Shown: positions 24,459 to 35,821, counted from the stretch's first letter. The stretch: DNA of 64,000 bases from Limnohabitans sp. (GCF_030158565.1 NZ_JAOASQ010000006.1:1921-65920), one strand, 5' to 3'. The notes: a model not told the origin generated them from the sequence alone. Made by a program: numbers and translations.

Positions 24459-25937
24459 TCATTGGGGCAATTTGGACAGGGCCACGTGCTTGAGCAAGTC
24501 GGCCACCGAGGTATCCATCACGTCGGTGAATGGCTTGGGGTACAGGCCCATGTAGAGCACGGCAATGGCCAGCAAAGCCATGACCAGGAATTCACGGCTG
24601 TTGATGTCTGTCAGTTCCTTGACGTCGTCGTTGACCACAGGACCAAGGTACACGCGCTTGAACATCCACAGGGTGTAGGCGGCGCCAAAGATCAGTGCCG
24701 AAGCCGCCAGTGCGCCGATCCAGAAGTTGAACTTCACGGCACCCAGGATCACCATCCACTCGCCCACGAAACCGGCTGTGCCTGGCAGGCCGCAGTTGGC
24801 CATCGAGAACAGCAAGGCAAAAGCGGCGAACTTGGGCATGGTGTTGACCACACCGCCGTAGCTGGCGATCTCACGCGAGTGAACGCGGTCATACAAAACA
24901 CCGATCGACAGGAACATGGCCGCCGACACGAAACCGTGAGCGATCATCTGAACGATGCCACCCGACACGCCCAGCGGGTTGAAGATGAAAAAGCCCAAGG
25001 TCACAAAGCCCATGTGTGCGACCGATGAATAAGCCACCAGCTTTTTCATGTCTTGTTGCACCATCGCAACCAAGCCCACATAGACCACGGCCACCAGGGA
25101 CAGCACGATCATGAAAGTGCCCCACTCGTGCGCAGCGTCCGGTGCGATGGGCATCGAGAAACGCAGGAAGCCATAAGCACCGAGCTTGAGCATGATGGCG
25201 GCCAGCACAGCCGAGCCGCCGGTGGGAGCTTCGACGTGAACGTCTGGCAACCAGGTGTGGAAAGGCCACATGGGGACTTTCACGGCAAAAGCGGCAAAGA
25301 AGGCAAAGAACAACAAGGTCTGCACGTGACCGGCCAAAGGCAGCTTGTGCCAGGCCAGGATGTCAAAACTGCCGTTCGATGCGGTGTACAGGTAGATGAG
25401 CGCAATCAGCGTCAGCAGCGAACCCATCAGGGTGTACAAGAAGAACTTGAATGCAGCGTAGATCTTGTTCGGGCCACCCCAGATCCCGATGATCAGGTAC
25501 ATCGGGATCAGCGTGGCTTCAAAGAAGACGTAGAACAACATGCCGTCGAGGGCACTGAACACACCGATCATCAGACCCGAGAGGATCAGGAAGGCGGCCA
25601 TGTACTGGTTGACTTTGCGGGTGATGACTTCCCAGCCCGCAATGACCACGATCACATTGATGAAAGCGGTCAGCAACACGAACCACAGCGAGATGCCGTC
25701 CACACCCAGGTGGTAGTGCACGTTGAAGCGCTCGATCCAGGTGTACTTTTCGACAAACTGCATGGCCGAAGTACCGAGCTCAAAGCCCTTGTACAACGGC
25801 AAGGTGATCAGGAAACTGAGCACAGAGCCGATCAACGCCACCCAGCGCACGGCGCGGGCTTGGCTGTCACGACCGATGGCCAGCAAGATGACGCCGAAAA
25901 CAATCGGTGTCCAGATGGCAAGGCTTAACAATCCCAT
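24459..25937 (-). CDS. nuoM: NADH-quinone oxidoreductase subunit M
   Basis: Antiporter-like proton-pumping subunit, 492 residues. Key stretches are FFEATLIPMYLIIGIWGG (conserved Glu in helix 5), VKVPMWPFHTWLPDVHVEAPTGGSAVLAAIMLKLGAYG (Lys residues of the half-channels) and QQDMKKLVAYSSVAHMGF. Length and motif order match other betaproteobacterial NuoM. It lies between nuoL and nuoN with short gaps (20 and 31 bases), all on the minus strand. Confidence 0.97.
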   Translation of the reverse strand: MGLLSLAIWTPIVFGVILLAIGRDSQARAVRWVALIGSVLSFLITLPLYKGFELGTSAMQFVEKYTWIERFNVHYHLGVDGISLWFVLLTAFINVIVVIAGWEVITRKVNQYMAAFLILSGLMIGVFSALDGMLFYVFFEATLIPMYLIIGIWGGPNKIYAAFKFFLYTLMGSLLTLIALIYLYTASNGSFDILAWHKLPLAGHVQTLLFFAFFAAFAVKVPMWPFHTWLPDVHVEAPTGGSAVLAAIMLKLGAYGFLRFSMPIAPDAAHEWGTFMIVLSLVAVVYVGLVAMVQQDMKKLVAYSSVAHMGFVTLGFFIFNPLGVSGGIVQMIAHGFVSAAMFLSIGVLYDRVHSREIASYGGVVNTMPKFAAFALLFSMANCGLPGTAGFVGEWMVILGAVKFNFWIGALAASALIFGAAYTLWMFKRVYLGPVVNDDVKELTDINSREFLVMALLAIAVLYMGLYPKPFTDVMDTSVADLLKHVALSKLPQ

Positions 25938-25957
25938 TTTTATTGTCCTCTAAACCG

Positions 25958-27976
25958 TTAAGCGAGCCAGACGAAATACGTCATCAGCGCGAACACACCC
26001 AGGATCATGACCAGGGCATAGTGGTACAGGTAGCCCGACTGGAAGCGGCGCACGGCTCCAGAGATCAGACCCACCACTTTCCAGGAACCGTTGACCACCA
26101 GGCCATCGATCAAGGCGCGGTCGCCCACTTTCCACAAACCGGAGCCGAGCAAACGCGCACCGCGGGCCAGGATGTTTTCGTTGATCCAGTCCAGGAAATA
26201 CTTGTTCTCGAGGATGACGATCACGGGACGCAAAACACGTGCGAAGAATGCAGGCACTTTGGGGTTGACGAGGTACATGTACCAGGACACCACCACACCT
26301 GCCAAAGCCAGCCAGAAAGGTGCCGTGCTCAGGGCGTGCACTGCCATGGCCACGGGGCCGTGGAACATCTCGGCCATTTCTTCCATCACGGGGTGCTTCT
26401 CGGCGTTCACGAAGATCACGTCTTTGAAGAACTCGCCGTAGAGCATGGGCTCGATCGCCATGAAGCCGATCACCACCGAAGGAATCGCCAACAAGACCAA
26501 GGGCACGGTCACGACCCATGGGGACTCGTGGGGTTCGTGGTGATCGTCGTGGCCATGACCGTGGTCGTCGTGACCATGGTGGGCGTCCGGGTTCTGGTCG
26601 TAGCGTTCCTTGCCGTGGAAGACCAGGAAGTACATGCGGAACGAATAGAAAGCGGTCACAAAGACACCGGCCAGCACGGCGAAGTTGGCAAAGCCAGCGG
26701 CAGCCAGATGGCTTTCATGCACCGCTTCGATGATGCTGTCCTTCGAGTAAAAACCCGAGAAGAACGGCGTGCCGATCAATGCCAGCGAACCGAGCAAGGA
26801 AGTGATCCAGGTGATGGGCATGTACTTGCGCACGCCGCCCATCCAGCGGATGTCCTGGTTGTGGTGCATGCCCATGATGACGGAGCCGGCACCCAAGAAC
26901 AGCAAGGCCTTGAAGAAAGCGTGCGTCATCAGGTGGAACACGGCGACCGAGTAAGCCGATGCGCCCAGGGCCACGGTCATGTAACCGAGCTGCGACAAGG
27001 TGGAGTAAGCCACCACGCGCTTGATGTCGTTCTGGATGATGCCCAGGAAACCCATGAACAGCGCGGTGATCGCGCCGATCACCATCATGAAGGACAGCGC
27101 CGTGTCGGACAGCTCGAACAGCGGCGACATGCGCGCGACCATGAAGATGCCGGCGGTCACCATCGTCGCCGCGTGGATCAGCGCCGAGATCGGCGTCGGG
27201 CCTTCCATCGAGTCGGGCAGCCACACATGCAGCGGGAACTGCGCGCTCTTGCCCATCGCGCCGATGAACAGGCAGATGCAGATCACGGTGATCAGCATCC
27301 AGTCGGTGCCCGGCAGGTTCAGCTTGGCGAGTTCGTCGGCCTTGGCGAAGGCCTCGGTGTAGTTCAGCGTGCCGGCGTAGGCGACGATCAGGCCGATGCC
27401 GAGGATGAAGCCGAAGTCGCCGACGCGGTTGACCAGGAAGGCCTTCATGTTGGCGGCGATCGCTGTCGGCTTCTTGTAATAGAAACCGATCAGCAGGTAC
27501 GACACCAGGCCCACCGCCTCCCAGCCGAAGAACAGCTGCAGCATGTTGTTGCTCATCACGAGCATCAACATCGAGAAGGTGAACAGCGAGATGTAGCTGA
27601 AGAAGCGCTGGTAGCCGTCTTCCTCGGCCATGTAGCCGATGGTGTAGATGTGCACCATCAGCGACACGAAGGTCACCACGCACATCATCATGGCCGTGAG
27701 GCTGTCGATCAGGAAGCCCACTTCCATCTTGAGGCCACCGACCACCATCCAGGTGTAGAGGGTCTCGTTGAATCGGGCACCGTCGATCACGCTCTTGAGC
27801 GTCATGGCCGACAGGATGAAAGCCACCAACACGCCCAGAATGGTCAGGGTGTGCGACAGGCGACGGCCAATCCAGTTGCCACCGAATTGCGTACCAAAAA
27901 TACCGGCCAGTGCCGAGCCCACCAGGGGCGCGAGCGGCACAGCCAGCAGCGTGCTTGCGTTGAGGGTTTGACTCAT
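25958..27976 (-). CDS. nuoL: NADH-quinone oxidoreductase subunit L
   Basis: The distal antiporter-like subunit with the long lateral helix, 672 residues from ATG 27976 (MSQTLNASTL). Conserved segments include FGWEAVGLVSYLLIGF, KSAQFPLHVWLPDSMEGPTPISALIHAATMVTAG and QNDIKRVVAYSTLSQLGYM. A His-rich cytoplasmic loop (NPDAHHGHDDHGHGHDDHHEPHESPW) precedes the C-terminal part. The middle of the gene, roughly 27020-27760, is much richer in GC and G/C-ending codons than the flanks and leaves other frames open, suggesting a recombinant block. The reading frame itself is intact. Confidence 0.96.
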   Translation of the reverse strand: MSQTLNASTLLAVPLAPLVGSALAGIFGTQFGGNWIGRRLSHTLTILGVLVAFILSAMTLKSVIDGARFNETLYTWMVVGGLKMEVGFLIDSLTAMMMCVVTFVSLMVHIYTIGYMAEEDGYQRFFSYISLFTFSMLMLVMSNNMLQLFFGWEAVGLVSYLLIGFYYKKPTAIAANMKAFLVNRVGDFGFILGIGLIVAYAGTLNYTEAFAKADELAKLNLPGTDWMLITVICICLFIGAMGKSAQFPLHVWLPDSMEGPTPISALIHAATMVTAGIFMVARMSPLFELSDTALSFMMVIGAITALFMGFLGIIQNDIKRVVAYSTLSQLGYMTVALGASAYSVAVFHLMTHAFFKALLFLGAGSVIMGMHHNQDIRWMGGVRKYMPITWITSLLGSLALIGTPFFSGFYSKDSIIEAVHESHLAAAGFANFAVLAGVFVTAFYSFRMYFLVFHGKERYDQNPDAHHGHDDHGHGHDDHHEPHESPWVVTVPLVLLAIPSVVIGFMAIEPMLYGEFFKDVIFVNAEKHPVMEEMAEMFHGPVAMAVHALSTAPFWLALAGVVVSWYMYLVNPKVPAFFARVLRPVIVILENKYFLDWINENILARGARLLGSGLWKVGDRALIDGLVVNGSWKVVGLISGAVRRFQSGYLYHYALVMILGVFALMTYFVWLA

Positions 27977-27983
27977 ATTCTTA

Positions 27984-28295
27984 TTAACCCTTGAGCGAAT
28001 TGAGTTCGTCCACGTTGATGCTGTTCTTGTTGCGGAACAACAGCACGAGGATGGCCAAGCCGATGGCCGATTCAGCAGCCGCCACCGTGAGGATGAAGAA
28101 CACGAACACTTGGCCGTGCATGTCACCCAGGTAGTGCGAGAAGGCCACAAAGTTCATGTTCACGGCCAGCAACATCAATTCAATGGCCATGAGCAAGACG
28201 ATCAGGTTCTTGCGGTTCAAGAAAATGCCGATCACGGCCAATGCAAACAGCATGGCGCCGAGCGACAAGAAATGTCCGAGGGTCAAGGCCATCAT
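27984..28295 (-). CDS. nuoK: NADH-quinone oxidoreductase subunit K
   Basis: A 103-residue three-helix subunit. It carries the two conserved membrane glutamates of the proton path, in [17 protein letters not shown] and [17 protein letters not shown]. The start is one of two tandem ATGs preceded by GGAGAA. It overlaps the nuoJ stop by four bases and lies seven bases before nuoL. Confidence 0.97.
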   Translation of the reverse strand: MMALTLGHFLSLGAMLFALAVIGIFLNRKNLIVLLMAIELMLLAVNMNFVAFSHYLGDMHGQVFVFFILTVAAAESAIGLAILVLLFRNKNSINVDELNSLKG

Positions 28296-28942
28296 TTGTT
28301 CTCCTGTGCAGCTTCGGGTGCCACGGGGGCTGGGGCTGCCTGGGTGGCCGCCACTTTGACGACCTTCATGCGGTCAGCCGCGCGCACTCGGACCTGAATC
28401 GAGGGGTTGATCGCCTTGCTGTCCTTGCGCTCACGCAAAGTCAGGGCAATCGCCGCCACCATGGCCACCAGCAAGATCGACGCAGCGATCTGGATGGGCA
28501 TCAGGTATTCGGTGTACAGCAAGATGCCCAGGGCTTTGCTGTTGGACACCGGTGCTGCACCGGCAACCAACGCCACCGCCTTGGGTACTTCGGACAAACG
28601 GAAACCGCTCATCAGGACTGCGCCCATTTCAAGGGCCACGATGGCCCCCAAAGTTGCAGCCAAAGGAAAGTTTTTCCAAAAGCCCTGACGCAGCGTGTCG
28701 ATGTTGATGTCCAGCATCATCACCACGAACAGGAAAAGCACCATCACCGCCCCCAGGTAAACCAGCACCAAAGTGATGGCCAGGAATTCGGCGTTGAGCA
28801 GCAGCCAGATGGCTGAGGCCTGGGAAAAGGCCAACATGAGGTACAGCACAGCGTGCACAGGGTTGCGCGCCGTCACCACCCGGAAGGCTGAAAACATCAG
28901 CACCACCGAGAAGAGGTAGAAGAAACCGGTCTTGACGTCCAT
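28292..28942 (-). CDS. nuoJ: NADH-quinone oxidoreductase subunit J
   Basis: A 216-residue membrane subunit with five predicted helices. Helix 3 carries the conserved Tyr/Gly hinge region ([23 protein letters not shown]). The C-terminal tail is Ala/Pro-rich ([20 protein letters not shown]), a length variation seen in betaproteobacteria. It lies between nuoI and nuoK. Confidence 0.95.
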   Translation of the reverse strand: MDVKTGFFYLFSVVLMFSAFRVVTARNPVHAVLYLMLAFSQASAIWLLLNAEFLAITLVLVYLGAVMVLFLFVVMMLDINIDTLRQGFWKNFPLAATLGAIVALEMGAVLMSGFRLSEVPKAVALVAGAAPVSNSKALGILLYTEYLMPIQIAASILLVAMVAAIALTLRERKDSKAINPSIQVRVRAADRMKVVKVAATQAAPAPVAPEAAQENK

Positions 28943-28980
28943 AGGTCTGTCTTTTTTAAATGTTCAGGACTGGGCCACGT

Positions 28981-29487
28981 TCAACGGTAAGGCGCATCGG
29001 CCGCTTTGGCTGCTGCGATCTCTTTTTCGTAACGGTCGCCCACGGCCAGCAACATGTCCTTGGTGAAGTACAGGTCGCCACGTTTTTCGCCGTGGTATTC
29101 GAAGATTTGCGTCTCGACGATGGAGTCCACCGGGCAGCTTTCTTCACAGAAGCCACAGAAGATGCACTTGGTCAGGTCGATGTCGTAGCGCGTGGTACGG
29201 CGTGAACCGTCTTCGCGCTGACCCGCCTCGATGGTGATGGCCATCGCGGGGCAAACGGCTTCGCAAAGTTTGCAGGCGATGCAGCGCTCTTCACCGTTGT
29301 CATAACGGCGCAGCGCATGCAGGCCACGGAAACGGGGCGACAGCGGTGTTTTTTCTTCCGGGAACTGCACCGTCACCTTGCGGGCGAAAGCGTAGCGTCC
29401 GGTCAGGGCCATGCCCTTGAACAACTCCACGAGCATGAAGCTCTTGAGGAAGTCCTTGATGGAGAAAGAAGATGTCATGGTGGTCAT
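28981..29487 (-). CDS. nuoI: NADH-quinone oxidoreductase subunit I
   Basis: Carries the N6a and N6b [4Fe-4S] clusters that pass electrons to N2. Both ferredoxin motifs are intact: [13 protein letters not shown] and [13 protein letters not shown]. The N-terminal amphipathic region ([22 protein letters not shown]) anchors it to the membrane arm. ATG 29487 gives 168 residues; ATG 29478 is three codons shorter and equally possible. The much longer track ORF runs into nuoH and is an artefact. Confidence 0.95.
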   Translation of the reverse strand: MTTMTSSFSIKDFLKSFMLVELFKGMALTGRYAFARKVTVQFPEEKTPLSPRFRGLHALRRYDNGEERCIACKLCEAVCPAMAITIEAGQREDGSRRTTRYDIDLTKCIFCGFCEESCPVDSIVETQIFEYHGEKRGDLYFTKDMLLAVGDRYEKEIAAAKAADAPYR

Positions 29488-29501
29488 GTTCTGTACACCG
29501 C

Positions 29502-30584
29502 TCATTTCCAGATGTTCCAGGGTGAGAACAGCCAAGCGCCCACCACCAGCAGCCACACCAAGGTGACCGGAATGAAAATCTTCCAGCCCAGACGCATGAT
29601 CTGGTCGTAACGGAAGCGCGGGAAGGTGGCGCGGATCCAGATGAACATGGACACGACCAGGAAAGTTTTCAGGCCCAGCCAGATCCAACCGGGGATCCAG
29701 TTGAACAAGGCGCTGTCGATGGGCGACAACCAGCCGCCCAGGAACATGATCACGGCCAGGATGGACACGAGCCACATGCTGGCGTATTCGGCCAGGAAGA
29801 AGATCGCAAAGCCCATGCCCGAGTACTCGACCATGTGACCGGCCACGATTTCGGCTTCGCCTTCGACCACGTCAAAGGGGTGACGGTTGGTTTCGGCCAC
29901 GCCAGAGATCAGGTACACCAAGAAAATCGGCAACAGGGGCAGCCAGTTCCAGGACAGGAAGTTCAGACCCATGCGGGCCATGCTGCCTTTGTCTTGTGCC
30001 AGCACGATGTCGGTCAGGTTCATGCTGCCCGAGACCATCAGGACGACCAGGAAACAGAAACCCATCGCGATTTCGTAGCTCACCATCTGGGCCGAGGCAC
30101 GCAAAGCGCCCAGGAAGGCGTACTTGGAGTTCGATGCCCAACCGGCAATGATCACGCCGTACACCTCGATCGAAGTGATGGCCATCACCAGCATCAAACC
30201 GGTGTTGATGTTGGTCAGCGCCACTTCAGGGCCAAAGGGGATCGCCACCCAGGCAGCCAGCGCGGGCATGATGGCCATGATCGGGCCCAAGCGGAACAAG
30301 CCTTGGCTGGCCGCGGTGGGGTTGATCAATTCCTTGGTCAGCAGCTTGAGCGCATCGGCGATCGGCTGCAGCAAGCCCATGGGGCCCACGCGGTTGGGAC
30401 CATGACGCACTTGCATGAAGCCCAGCAGCTTGCGCTCCCACAGCGTCAGGTAAGCCACAGCACCCATCAGCGGGGCCAGGATGGCCACGATCTTGAGCAG
30501 GATCCAGAGCACTGGCCAGACCATGGTGGCCCACCAAGTGGCAGCGACCAGGTTCAGGCCGCCGTTGTACAAAGCGTCAATCAT
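29502..30584 (-). CDS. nuoH: NADH-quinone oxidoreductase subunit H
   Basis: Membrane subunit at the quinone-chamber entrance, 360 residues and eight helices. Typical blocks are [65 protein letters not shown] and [27 protein letters not shown], including the charged E-channel residues. It overlaps the nuoG stop by four bases. Confidence 0.97.
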   Translation of the reverse strand: MIDALYNGGLNLVAATWWATMVWPVLWILLKIVAILAPLMGAVAYLTLWERKLLGFMQVRHGPNRVGPMGLLQPIADALKLLTKELINPTAASQGLFRLGPIMAIMPALAAWVAIPFGPEVALTNINTGLMLVMAITSIEVYGVIIAGWASNSKYAFLGALRASAQMVSYEIAMGFCFLVVLMVSGSMNLTDIVLAQDKGSMARMGLNFLSWNWLPLLPIFLVYLISGVAETNRHPFDVVEGEAEIVAGHMVEYSGMGFAIFFLAEYASMWLVSILAVIMFLGGWLSPIDSALFNWIPGWIWLGLKTFLVVSMFIWIRATFPRFRYDQIMRLGWKIFIPVTLVWLLVVGAWLFSPWNIWK

Positions 30585-32689
30585 GCTGTCACCTCCTGGC
30601 GAGCGTCGGCAGTCAACTGCAGCGACGGTGCGCGGCGCACAATGCCATCCAGTTGGTAAATGGCGGCCACCGCAGGCGTACCCGCTGCAGCTGCCAAGTT
30701 GATCACAGCGCGTGTGGCGTTGGATGCAGCCAGCGGCTTGGCGGTGGCACGGGCCAGCACATCTTGCGATGTCTCGAAGGACACGCCGGGCACGTCCAGC
30801 AAGTTGGCCAGCACGCGCAGCACTTTCCAGGCAGGACGCGTTTCAGCCAAAGGCTTGACCACGGCATGGAAGCTTTGCAGGCGACCTTCGGCGTTGACGA
30901 AGGAGCCAGAAGTCTCGGTGAACGGTGCGATCGGCAGCAGCACGTCGCTGAAAGCCATGTTGGCCTTGAATGGGCTGAGTGTGACGACCATCTCGGCCTG
31001 ACCCAGAGCCTGTGCAGCGGCACTGCCTGCAGCGCTGTCGAACTCAGGTTCGGTGTTGAGCAAGATCGCTGCTTTCAAACCACCAGCCAACATTTGGCCA
31101 GCGTTCTTGCCACCGGTTTGCGGCTGAGCACCGACCCACTGCGCACCCACGGTGTTGGCAGATTCGGTCAAGTAGCCGACGGTCGCGCCGGTTTGCTCGG
31201 CGATCCAGTTGGCCAGGGCCAGCAGGCTCGATGAGTTGGCATGGTGCGCTGCGGCATTGCCCAGCAACACGGCCTTGCGCTCGCCGCCCAGCAAAGACTT
31301 GGCGATGGCTTGGGCCTGCGCTGTGGCGTTGCCCGCCACAGGCGCTGCAACGCCCTTCTCTGCTGCAATCGCTGCTGCCACATCGGCCAGGGCCTGAGCC
31401 CAGCCCGAAGCGTCTGCCAGCACCGCTTGCGCCACGGGCATGGCCCAGGCGTCGGCGTGGCTGAAAGCTGCAGGCGAGGTGATCACGTTCAGCTGCGCGC
31501 CATGGCGCACGGCGTGGCGCACGCGCAAAGCAAACAGGGGGTGGTCCTTGCGCAGGTTAGAACCCACGACCAGCACGCGCTGCAATGTGGACAGCGACGC
31601 AATCGATGTGCCCAATGTGCGCACGCCTTCGGCAGCGCCAAACTCGGCGTTGCGCAGGCGGTAGTCGATGTTGTCCGAACCCAAGCCACGCACCAAAGCG
31701 CCGGCCAGGTACAACTCTTCAACGGTGCTCTGAGGGCTCACCAGTGCGCCGATGCTGTTGGCACCGTGGTCGCGCTGGATGTTTTTCAGGCCATTGGCCA
31801 CGTATTCCAGGGCGGTCTGCCAGTCGACTTCTTTCCAGACGCCACCTTGCTTGAGCATGGGCTGGGTCAGGCGCTCAGCACCGTTCAAGGCTTCGTACGA
31901 GAAACGGTCGCGGTCGGCGATCCAGCACTCGTTGACGTCTTCGTTTTCCAGGGGCACGACGCGCATGACCTGGTTGTTCTTGACCTGCACGATCAGGTTG
32001 GCACCCGACGAATCGTGTGCGGCCACCGACTTGCGGCGCGACAGTTCCCAAGTGCGGGCGCTGTAACGGAAAGGCTTACTGGTCAAGGCCCCCACTGGGC
32101 AGATGTCGATCATGTTGCCCGAGAGTTCGGAGTCGATGGTCTTGCCCAGGAAGGTCTCAATCTCGGCGTGTTCGCCGCGGTTGGACATGCCCAATTCCAT
32201 TTGACCGGCCACTTCCTGACCAAAGCGCACGCAACGTGTGCAGTGGATGCAGCGGCTCATCTCTTCCATCGAGATCAGCGGACCGACTTCCTTGTGGAAG
32301 ACCACACGCTTTTCTTCTTCGTAGCGCGATGTGGAACCGCCGTAACCCACGGCCAGATCTTGCAACTGGCACTCACCGCCCTGGTCGCAGATGGGGCAAT
32401 CCAGCGGGTGGTTGATCAACAAAAACTCCATGACCGACTTCTGGGCGGTCACGGCTTTGTCGCTGCGGGTGCGCACGATCATGCCTTGCGTCACGGGCGT
32501 GGCGCAGGCCGGCATGGGCTTGGGGGCTTTTTCCACATCGACCAGGCACATGCGGCAGCTGGCGGCGATGGAAAGCTTCTTGTGGTAGCAGAAGTGCGGG
32601 ATGTAGGTGCCGGCTTTTTCAGCGGCATGCATCACCATGCTGCCTTCGGCAACTTCCACCTTCTGACCGTCGAGTTCTATTTCAACCAT
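30581..32689 (-). CDS. nuoG: NADH-quinone oxidoreductase subunit G
   Basis: A 702-residue peripheral subunit. Iron-sulfur ligands are visible in order: the [2Fe-2S] set [16 protein letters not shown], the His-Cys N5 set [14 protein letters not shown], and the N4 set CIHCTRC..CPV. The Cys set that binds the extra N7 cluster in E. coli-type NuoG is not visible in the following [16 protein letters not shown] region, as in mitochondrial-type subunits. A degenerate molybdopterin-reductase fold makes up the rest. It overlaps nuoH by four bases. Confidence 0.96.
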   Translation of the reverse strand: MVEIELDGQKVEVAEGSMVMHAAEKAGTYIPHFCYHKKLSIAASCRMCLVDVEKAPKPMPACATPVTQGMIVRTRSDKAVTAQKSVMEFLLINHPLDCPICDQGGECQLQDLAVGYGGSTSRYEEEKRVVFHKEVGPLISMEEMSRCIHCTRCVRFGQEVAGQMELGMSNRGEHAEIETFLGKTIDSELSGNMIDICPVGALTSKPFRYSARTWELSRRKSVAAHDSSGANLIVQVKNNQVMRVVPLENEDVNECWIADRDRFSYEALNGAERLTQPMLKQGGVWKEVDWQTALEYVANGLKNIQRDHGANSIGALVSPQSTVEELYLAGALVRGLGSDNIDYRLRNAEFGAAEGVRTLGTSIASLSTLQRVLVVGSNLRKDHPLFALRVRHAVRHGAQLNVITSPAAFSHADAWAMPVAQAVLADASGWAQALADVAAAIAAEKGVAAPVAGNATAQAQAIAKSLLGGERKAVLLGNAAAHHANSSSLLALANWIAEQTGATVGYLTESANTVGAQWVGAQPQTGGKNAGQMLAGGLKAAILLNTEPEFDSAAGSAAAQALGQAEMVVTLSPFKANMAFSDVLLPIAPFTETSGSFVNAEGRLQSFHAVVKPLAETRPAWKVLRVLANLLDVPGVSFETSQDVLARATAKPLAASNATRAVINLAAAAGTPAVAAIYQLDGIVRRAPSLQLTADARQEVTA

Positions 32690-32702
32690 GGGTCTTCACC
32701 GT

Positions 32703-34082
32703 TTACACAGGGGCACCGACCATGCAGGTCTTGTGCTCGATGTGGTGTACAAATTCGTGACGGAAATGCTTGAGCATGCCGCGCACCGGCATGGCCGCTG
32801 CGTCGCCCAAGGCGCAAATCGTGCGGCCCATGATGTTGCCGGCCACGCTGTCGAGCATGTCGATGTCGCTGGCACGGCCCTGGCCGTTTTCAATGCGGTC
32901 GACCATGCGCCACAGCCAGCCTGTGCCTTCACGGCAAGGGGTGCACTGGCCGCATGATTCGTGCGAGTAGAAGTAAGACAGTCGGGCCAAGGCCTTGACC
33001 ATGCAACGCGTGTCGTCCATGACGATCACCGCGCCCGAACCCAACATCGAACCGCCCTCTTTGGCGATGCTGTCGTAGTCCATGGTGAGCGTCATCATCA
33101 GGTCGCCGGGGATCACGGGCGACGACGAACCGCCAGGGATCACGGCCTTGAGTTGGCGACCACCGCGCACACCACCTGCCAATTCGAGCAGCTTGGCGAA
33201 CGGCGTGCCCATGGGCACTTCGTAGTTACCGGGACGCTCCACATCACCGCTGACCGAGAAGATTTTGGTGCCGCCGTTGTTGGGCTTGCCGCATTCGAGG
33301 TAAGCCTGACCACCGTTGCGGATGATCCAGGGCACCGCCGCGAAAGTTTCGGTGTTGTTGATGGTGGTGGGCTTGCCGTACAAGCCAAAGCTGGCCGGGA
33401 ACGGTGGCTTGAAACGTGGCTGGCCTTTTTTGCCTTCCAGCGATTCGAGCAAAGCGGTTTCTTCGCCGCAGATGTAAGCGCCAAAACCGTGCGAAGCGTG
33501 CAGCTGGAAGCTGAACGCAGAGCCCAGGATGTTGTCACCCAGATAGCCTGCAGCGCGGGCTTCTTCCAGGGCCGCTTCAAAGCGCTCGTAGGTGTGGAAA
33601 ATTTCGCCGTGGATGTAGTTGTAACCCACGCTGATGCCCATGGCATAAGCGGCGATGATCATGCCTTCGATCACCGTATGAGGGTTGTACTCCATGATGT
33701 CGCGGTCTTTGCACGTGCCCGGCTCGCCTTCGTCGGAGTTGCAGACCAAATACTTTTGGCCGGGGAACTGGCGGGGCATGAAGCTCCACTTCAGGCCCGT
33801 TGGGAAACCCGCGCCGCCACGGCCGCGCAGACCGGATTCCTTGACGGTGGCGATCACCTGGTCTTGCGTGAGGCCCGCGACACCCGTGTCGCCTTGCGGC
33901 TCCGCCCCGTCTTTGCCCAGGATCTTGCGCAATGCGGCATAGCCACCACGTGCTTCGTAATCTTGGATGCGCCAATTGCTGCCATTCAAGCCCGCATAAA
34001 TTTGCGGGTTGATGTGGCGATCGTGGAAACAGGTTTCCACGCCCGTGGCCTGGAATTGGTTCAGAACTTGTTGGACGTTCAT
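32703..34082 (-). CDS. nuoF: NADH-quinone oxidoreductase subunit F
   Basis: NADH- and FMN-binding subunit, 459 residues. The nucleotide site is [23 protein letters not shown] contacts lie in [17 protein letters not shown], and the N3 cluster is bound by [12 protein letters not shown] plus a downstream Cys. I start at ATG 34082 ([10 protein letters not shown]), which overlaps the nuoE stop by one base; the longer track start is unsupported. Confidence 0.97.
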   Translation of the reverse strand: MNVQQVLNQFQATGVETCFHDRHINPQIYAGLNGSNWRIQDYEARGGYAALRKILGKDGAEPQGDTGVAGLTQDQVIATVKESGLRGRGGAGFPTGLKWSFMPRQFPGQKYLVCNSDEGEPGTCKDRDIMEYNPHTVIEGMIIAAYAMGISVGYNYIHGEIFHTYERFEAALEEARAAGYLGDNILGSAFSFQLHASHGFGAYICGEETALLESLEGKKGQPRFKPPFPASFGLYGKPTTINNTETFAAVPWIIRNGGQAYLECGKPNNGGTKIFSVSGDVERPGNYEVPMGTPFAKLLELAGGVRGGRQLKAVIPGGSSSPVIPGDLMMTLTMDYDSIAKEGGSMLGSGAVIVMDDTRCMVKALARLSYFYSHESCGQCTPCREGTGWLWRMVDRIENGQGRASDIDMLDSVAGNIMGRTICALGDAAAMPVRGMLKHFRHEFVHHIEHKTCMVGAPV

Positions 34083-34570
34083 CAGACGGCCTCCGCTTTC
34101 TTGAGGCTGTCGACCAACTGATCCAGTTTGTCGTGGCTCATGAAGCTGCACATGTGGCGGTCATTGACCAGCAGCACCGGCGCGTCAGCGCAAGCGCCTT
34201 GGCACTCGCTGGGTTGCAAGGTGAACAGGCCATCGGCCGTGGTTTCACCAGCGTGCACGCCCAATTTGTGTTCCAGATGGGCCAGTGCCTGGGCACCGCC
34301 GCGCAACTGGCAAGGCAGGTTGGTGCAGACGTTCAGCTTGAACTTGCCCACCGGCTTTTGGTTGTACATGTTGTAGAAGGTGGTCACTTCGTGCACCGCC
34401 ATCACGGGCATGCCCAACACCTCGGCCACGACTTGTTCGCTGTCGGGGCTGACCCAGCCGAGTTCCTGCTGAACGATCGACAGGCAGGCCATGACGGCCG
34501 ACTGCTTTTGATCCGCAGGGAACTTGGCAACTTCACGCGCAAAGCGTGCTTTGGTTGACTCAGAGATCAT
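34082..34570 (-). CDS. nuoE: NADH-quinone oxidoreductase subunit E
   Basis: A 162-residue thioredoxin-fold subunit binding the N1a [2Fe-2S] cluster. The four ligands appear as [12 protein letters not shown] (C-x4-C) and [10 protein letters not shown] (C-x3-C). The N-terminal helical part ([22 protein letters not shown]) is typical. It overlaps nuoD by four bases and nuoF by one. Confidence 0.97.
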   Translation of the reverse strand: MISESTKARFAREVAKFPADQKQSAVMACLSIVQQELGWVSPDSEQVVAEVLGMPVMAVHEVTTFYNMYNQKPVGKFKLNVCTNLPCQLRGGAQALAHLEHKLGVHAGETTADGLFTLQPSECQGACADAPVLLVNDRHMCSFMSHDKLDQLVDSLKKAEAV

Positions 34571-35820
34571 CGGTCAATCTCTCCAAAAACGATGTCCATG
34601 GTCCCGATGATCGCGACCGCATCGGCCAGCATGTGGCCACGGGCCATTTCATCGAGAGTGGCCAAATGGGCAAAGCCCGGGGCACGAATTTTGAGGCGGT
34701 AAGGCTTGTTGGCCCCATCGCTCACCATGTAAATACCGAACTCACCCTTGGGGTGTTCGACGGCGGCATAGGCCTCGCCTTCGGGCACATGGAAACCTTC
34801 GGTGAAGAGCTTGAAATGGTGGATCAAGTCTTCCATGTTGGATTTCATGCCTTCACGTGAAGGCGGTGCAATCTTGTGGTTGTCGGTGATGACCGGGCCG
34901 GGGTTGGCACGCAGCCACTTGACGCACTGCTGGATGATGCGGTTCGATTCGCGCATCTCCTGCACACGCACCAGATAGCGGTCGTAGCTGTCGCCGGTCT
35001 TGCCCACAGGCACGTCGAACTCGACTTGGTCGTAGGCATCGTATGGCTGGGTCTTGCGCAAGTCCCAGGCAAAGCCGGAGCCGCGCAACATGGGGCCGGT
35101 CATGCCCAGGTTCAGGGCGCGCTCGGGCGGCACCACGCCGATACCGACCGTGCGCTGCTTCCAGATGCGGTTATCGGTCAGCAGGGTTTCGTATTCGTCC
35201 ACGCACTTGGGGAAACGCTGCGTGAAGTCGTCGATGAAGTCCAGCAAGGAACCGCTGCGGTTCTTGTTGAGCTGCTCGATGGCCTTGGCGTTCTTGATCT
35301 TGCTGACCTGGTACTGCGGCATGCTGTCAGGCAGATCGCGGTACACGCCACCGGGACGGAAATAGGCTGCGTGCATGCGCGCGCCGGACACGGCCTCGTA
35401 CATGTCAAACAGATCTTCGCGTTCGCGGAAGGTGTAAATCAGGATGGTGGAGCTGCCGCAGTCGTTGCCATGGGAGCCGAGCCACATGAGGTGGTTCAGA
35501 ACACGGGTGATCTCGGAGAACATCACGCGGATGTACTGGGCGCGCATGGGCACTTCCAGACCCAACATCTTCTCGATGGCCAGGCAGTAGGCGTGCTCGT
35601 TGCACATCATCGACACGTAGTCCAGGCGGTCCATATAGGGCAGCGACTGGATGTAGGTCTTGTGCTCGGCCAGCTTTTCGGTGGCGCGGTGCAACAAGCC
35701 GATGTGGGGGTCAGCGCGTTGCACGACCTCGCCATCGAGCTCCAGCACCAAGCGCAGCACGCCGTGTGCTGCAGGGTGCTGGGGACCGAAGTTCAGGGTG
35801 TAATTTTTGATTTCGGCCAT
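34567..35820 (-). CDS. nuoD: NADH-quinone oxidoreductase subunit D
   Basis: The 49-kDa quinone-site subunit, 417 residues. [21 protein letters not shown] holds the quinone-contacting His, and [32 protein letters not shown] and the C-terminal DIVFGEIDR are all conserved. Its stop lies next to the nuoE start, and one base separates it from nuoC. Confidence 0.97.
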   Translation of the reverse strand: MAEIKNYTLNFGPQHPAAHGVLRLVLELDGEVVQRADPHIGLLHRATEKLAEHKTYIQSLPYMDRLDYVSMMCNEHAYCLAIEKMLGLEVPMRAQYIRVMFSEITRVLNHLMWLGSHGNDCGSSTILIYTFREREDLFDMYEAVSGARMHAAYFRPGGVYRDLPDSMPQYQVSKIKNAKAIEQLNKNRSGSLLDFIDDFTQRFPKCVDEYETLLTDNRIWKQRTVGIGVVPPERALNLGMTGPMLRGSGFAWDLRKTQPYDAYDQVEFDVPVGKTGDSYDRYLVRVQEMRESNRIIQQCVKWLRANPGPVITDNHKIAPPSREGMKSNMEDLIHHFKLFTEGFHVPEGEAYAAVEHPKGEFGIYMVSDGANKPYRLKIRAPGFAHLATLDEMARGHMLADAVAIIGTMDIVFGEIDR

Positions 35821-35821
35821 A

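Noticed and set aside
26715-27683. 322-residue minus-strand ORF overlapping nuoL
   Set aside because: Out-of-frame shadow opened by the GC-rich block; Arg/His/Ala-rich with no motifs. The block itself is kept as a finding.
25907-27994. 695-residue His/Asp-rich plus-strand ORF
   Set aside because: Antisense to nuoL; its odd composition comes from reading hydrophobic codons in reverse.
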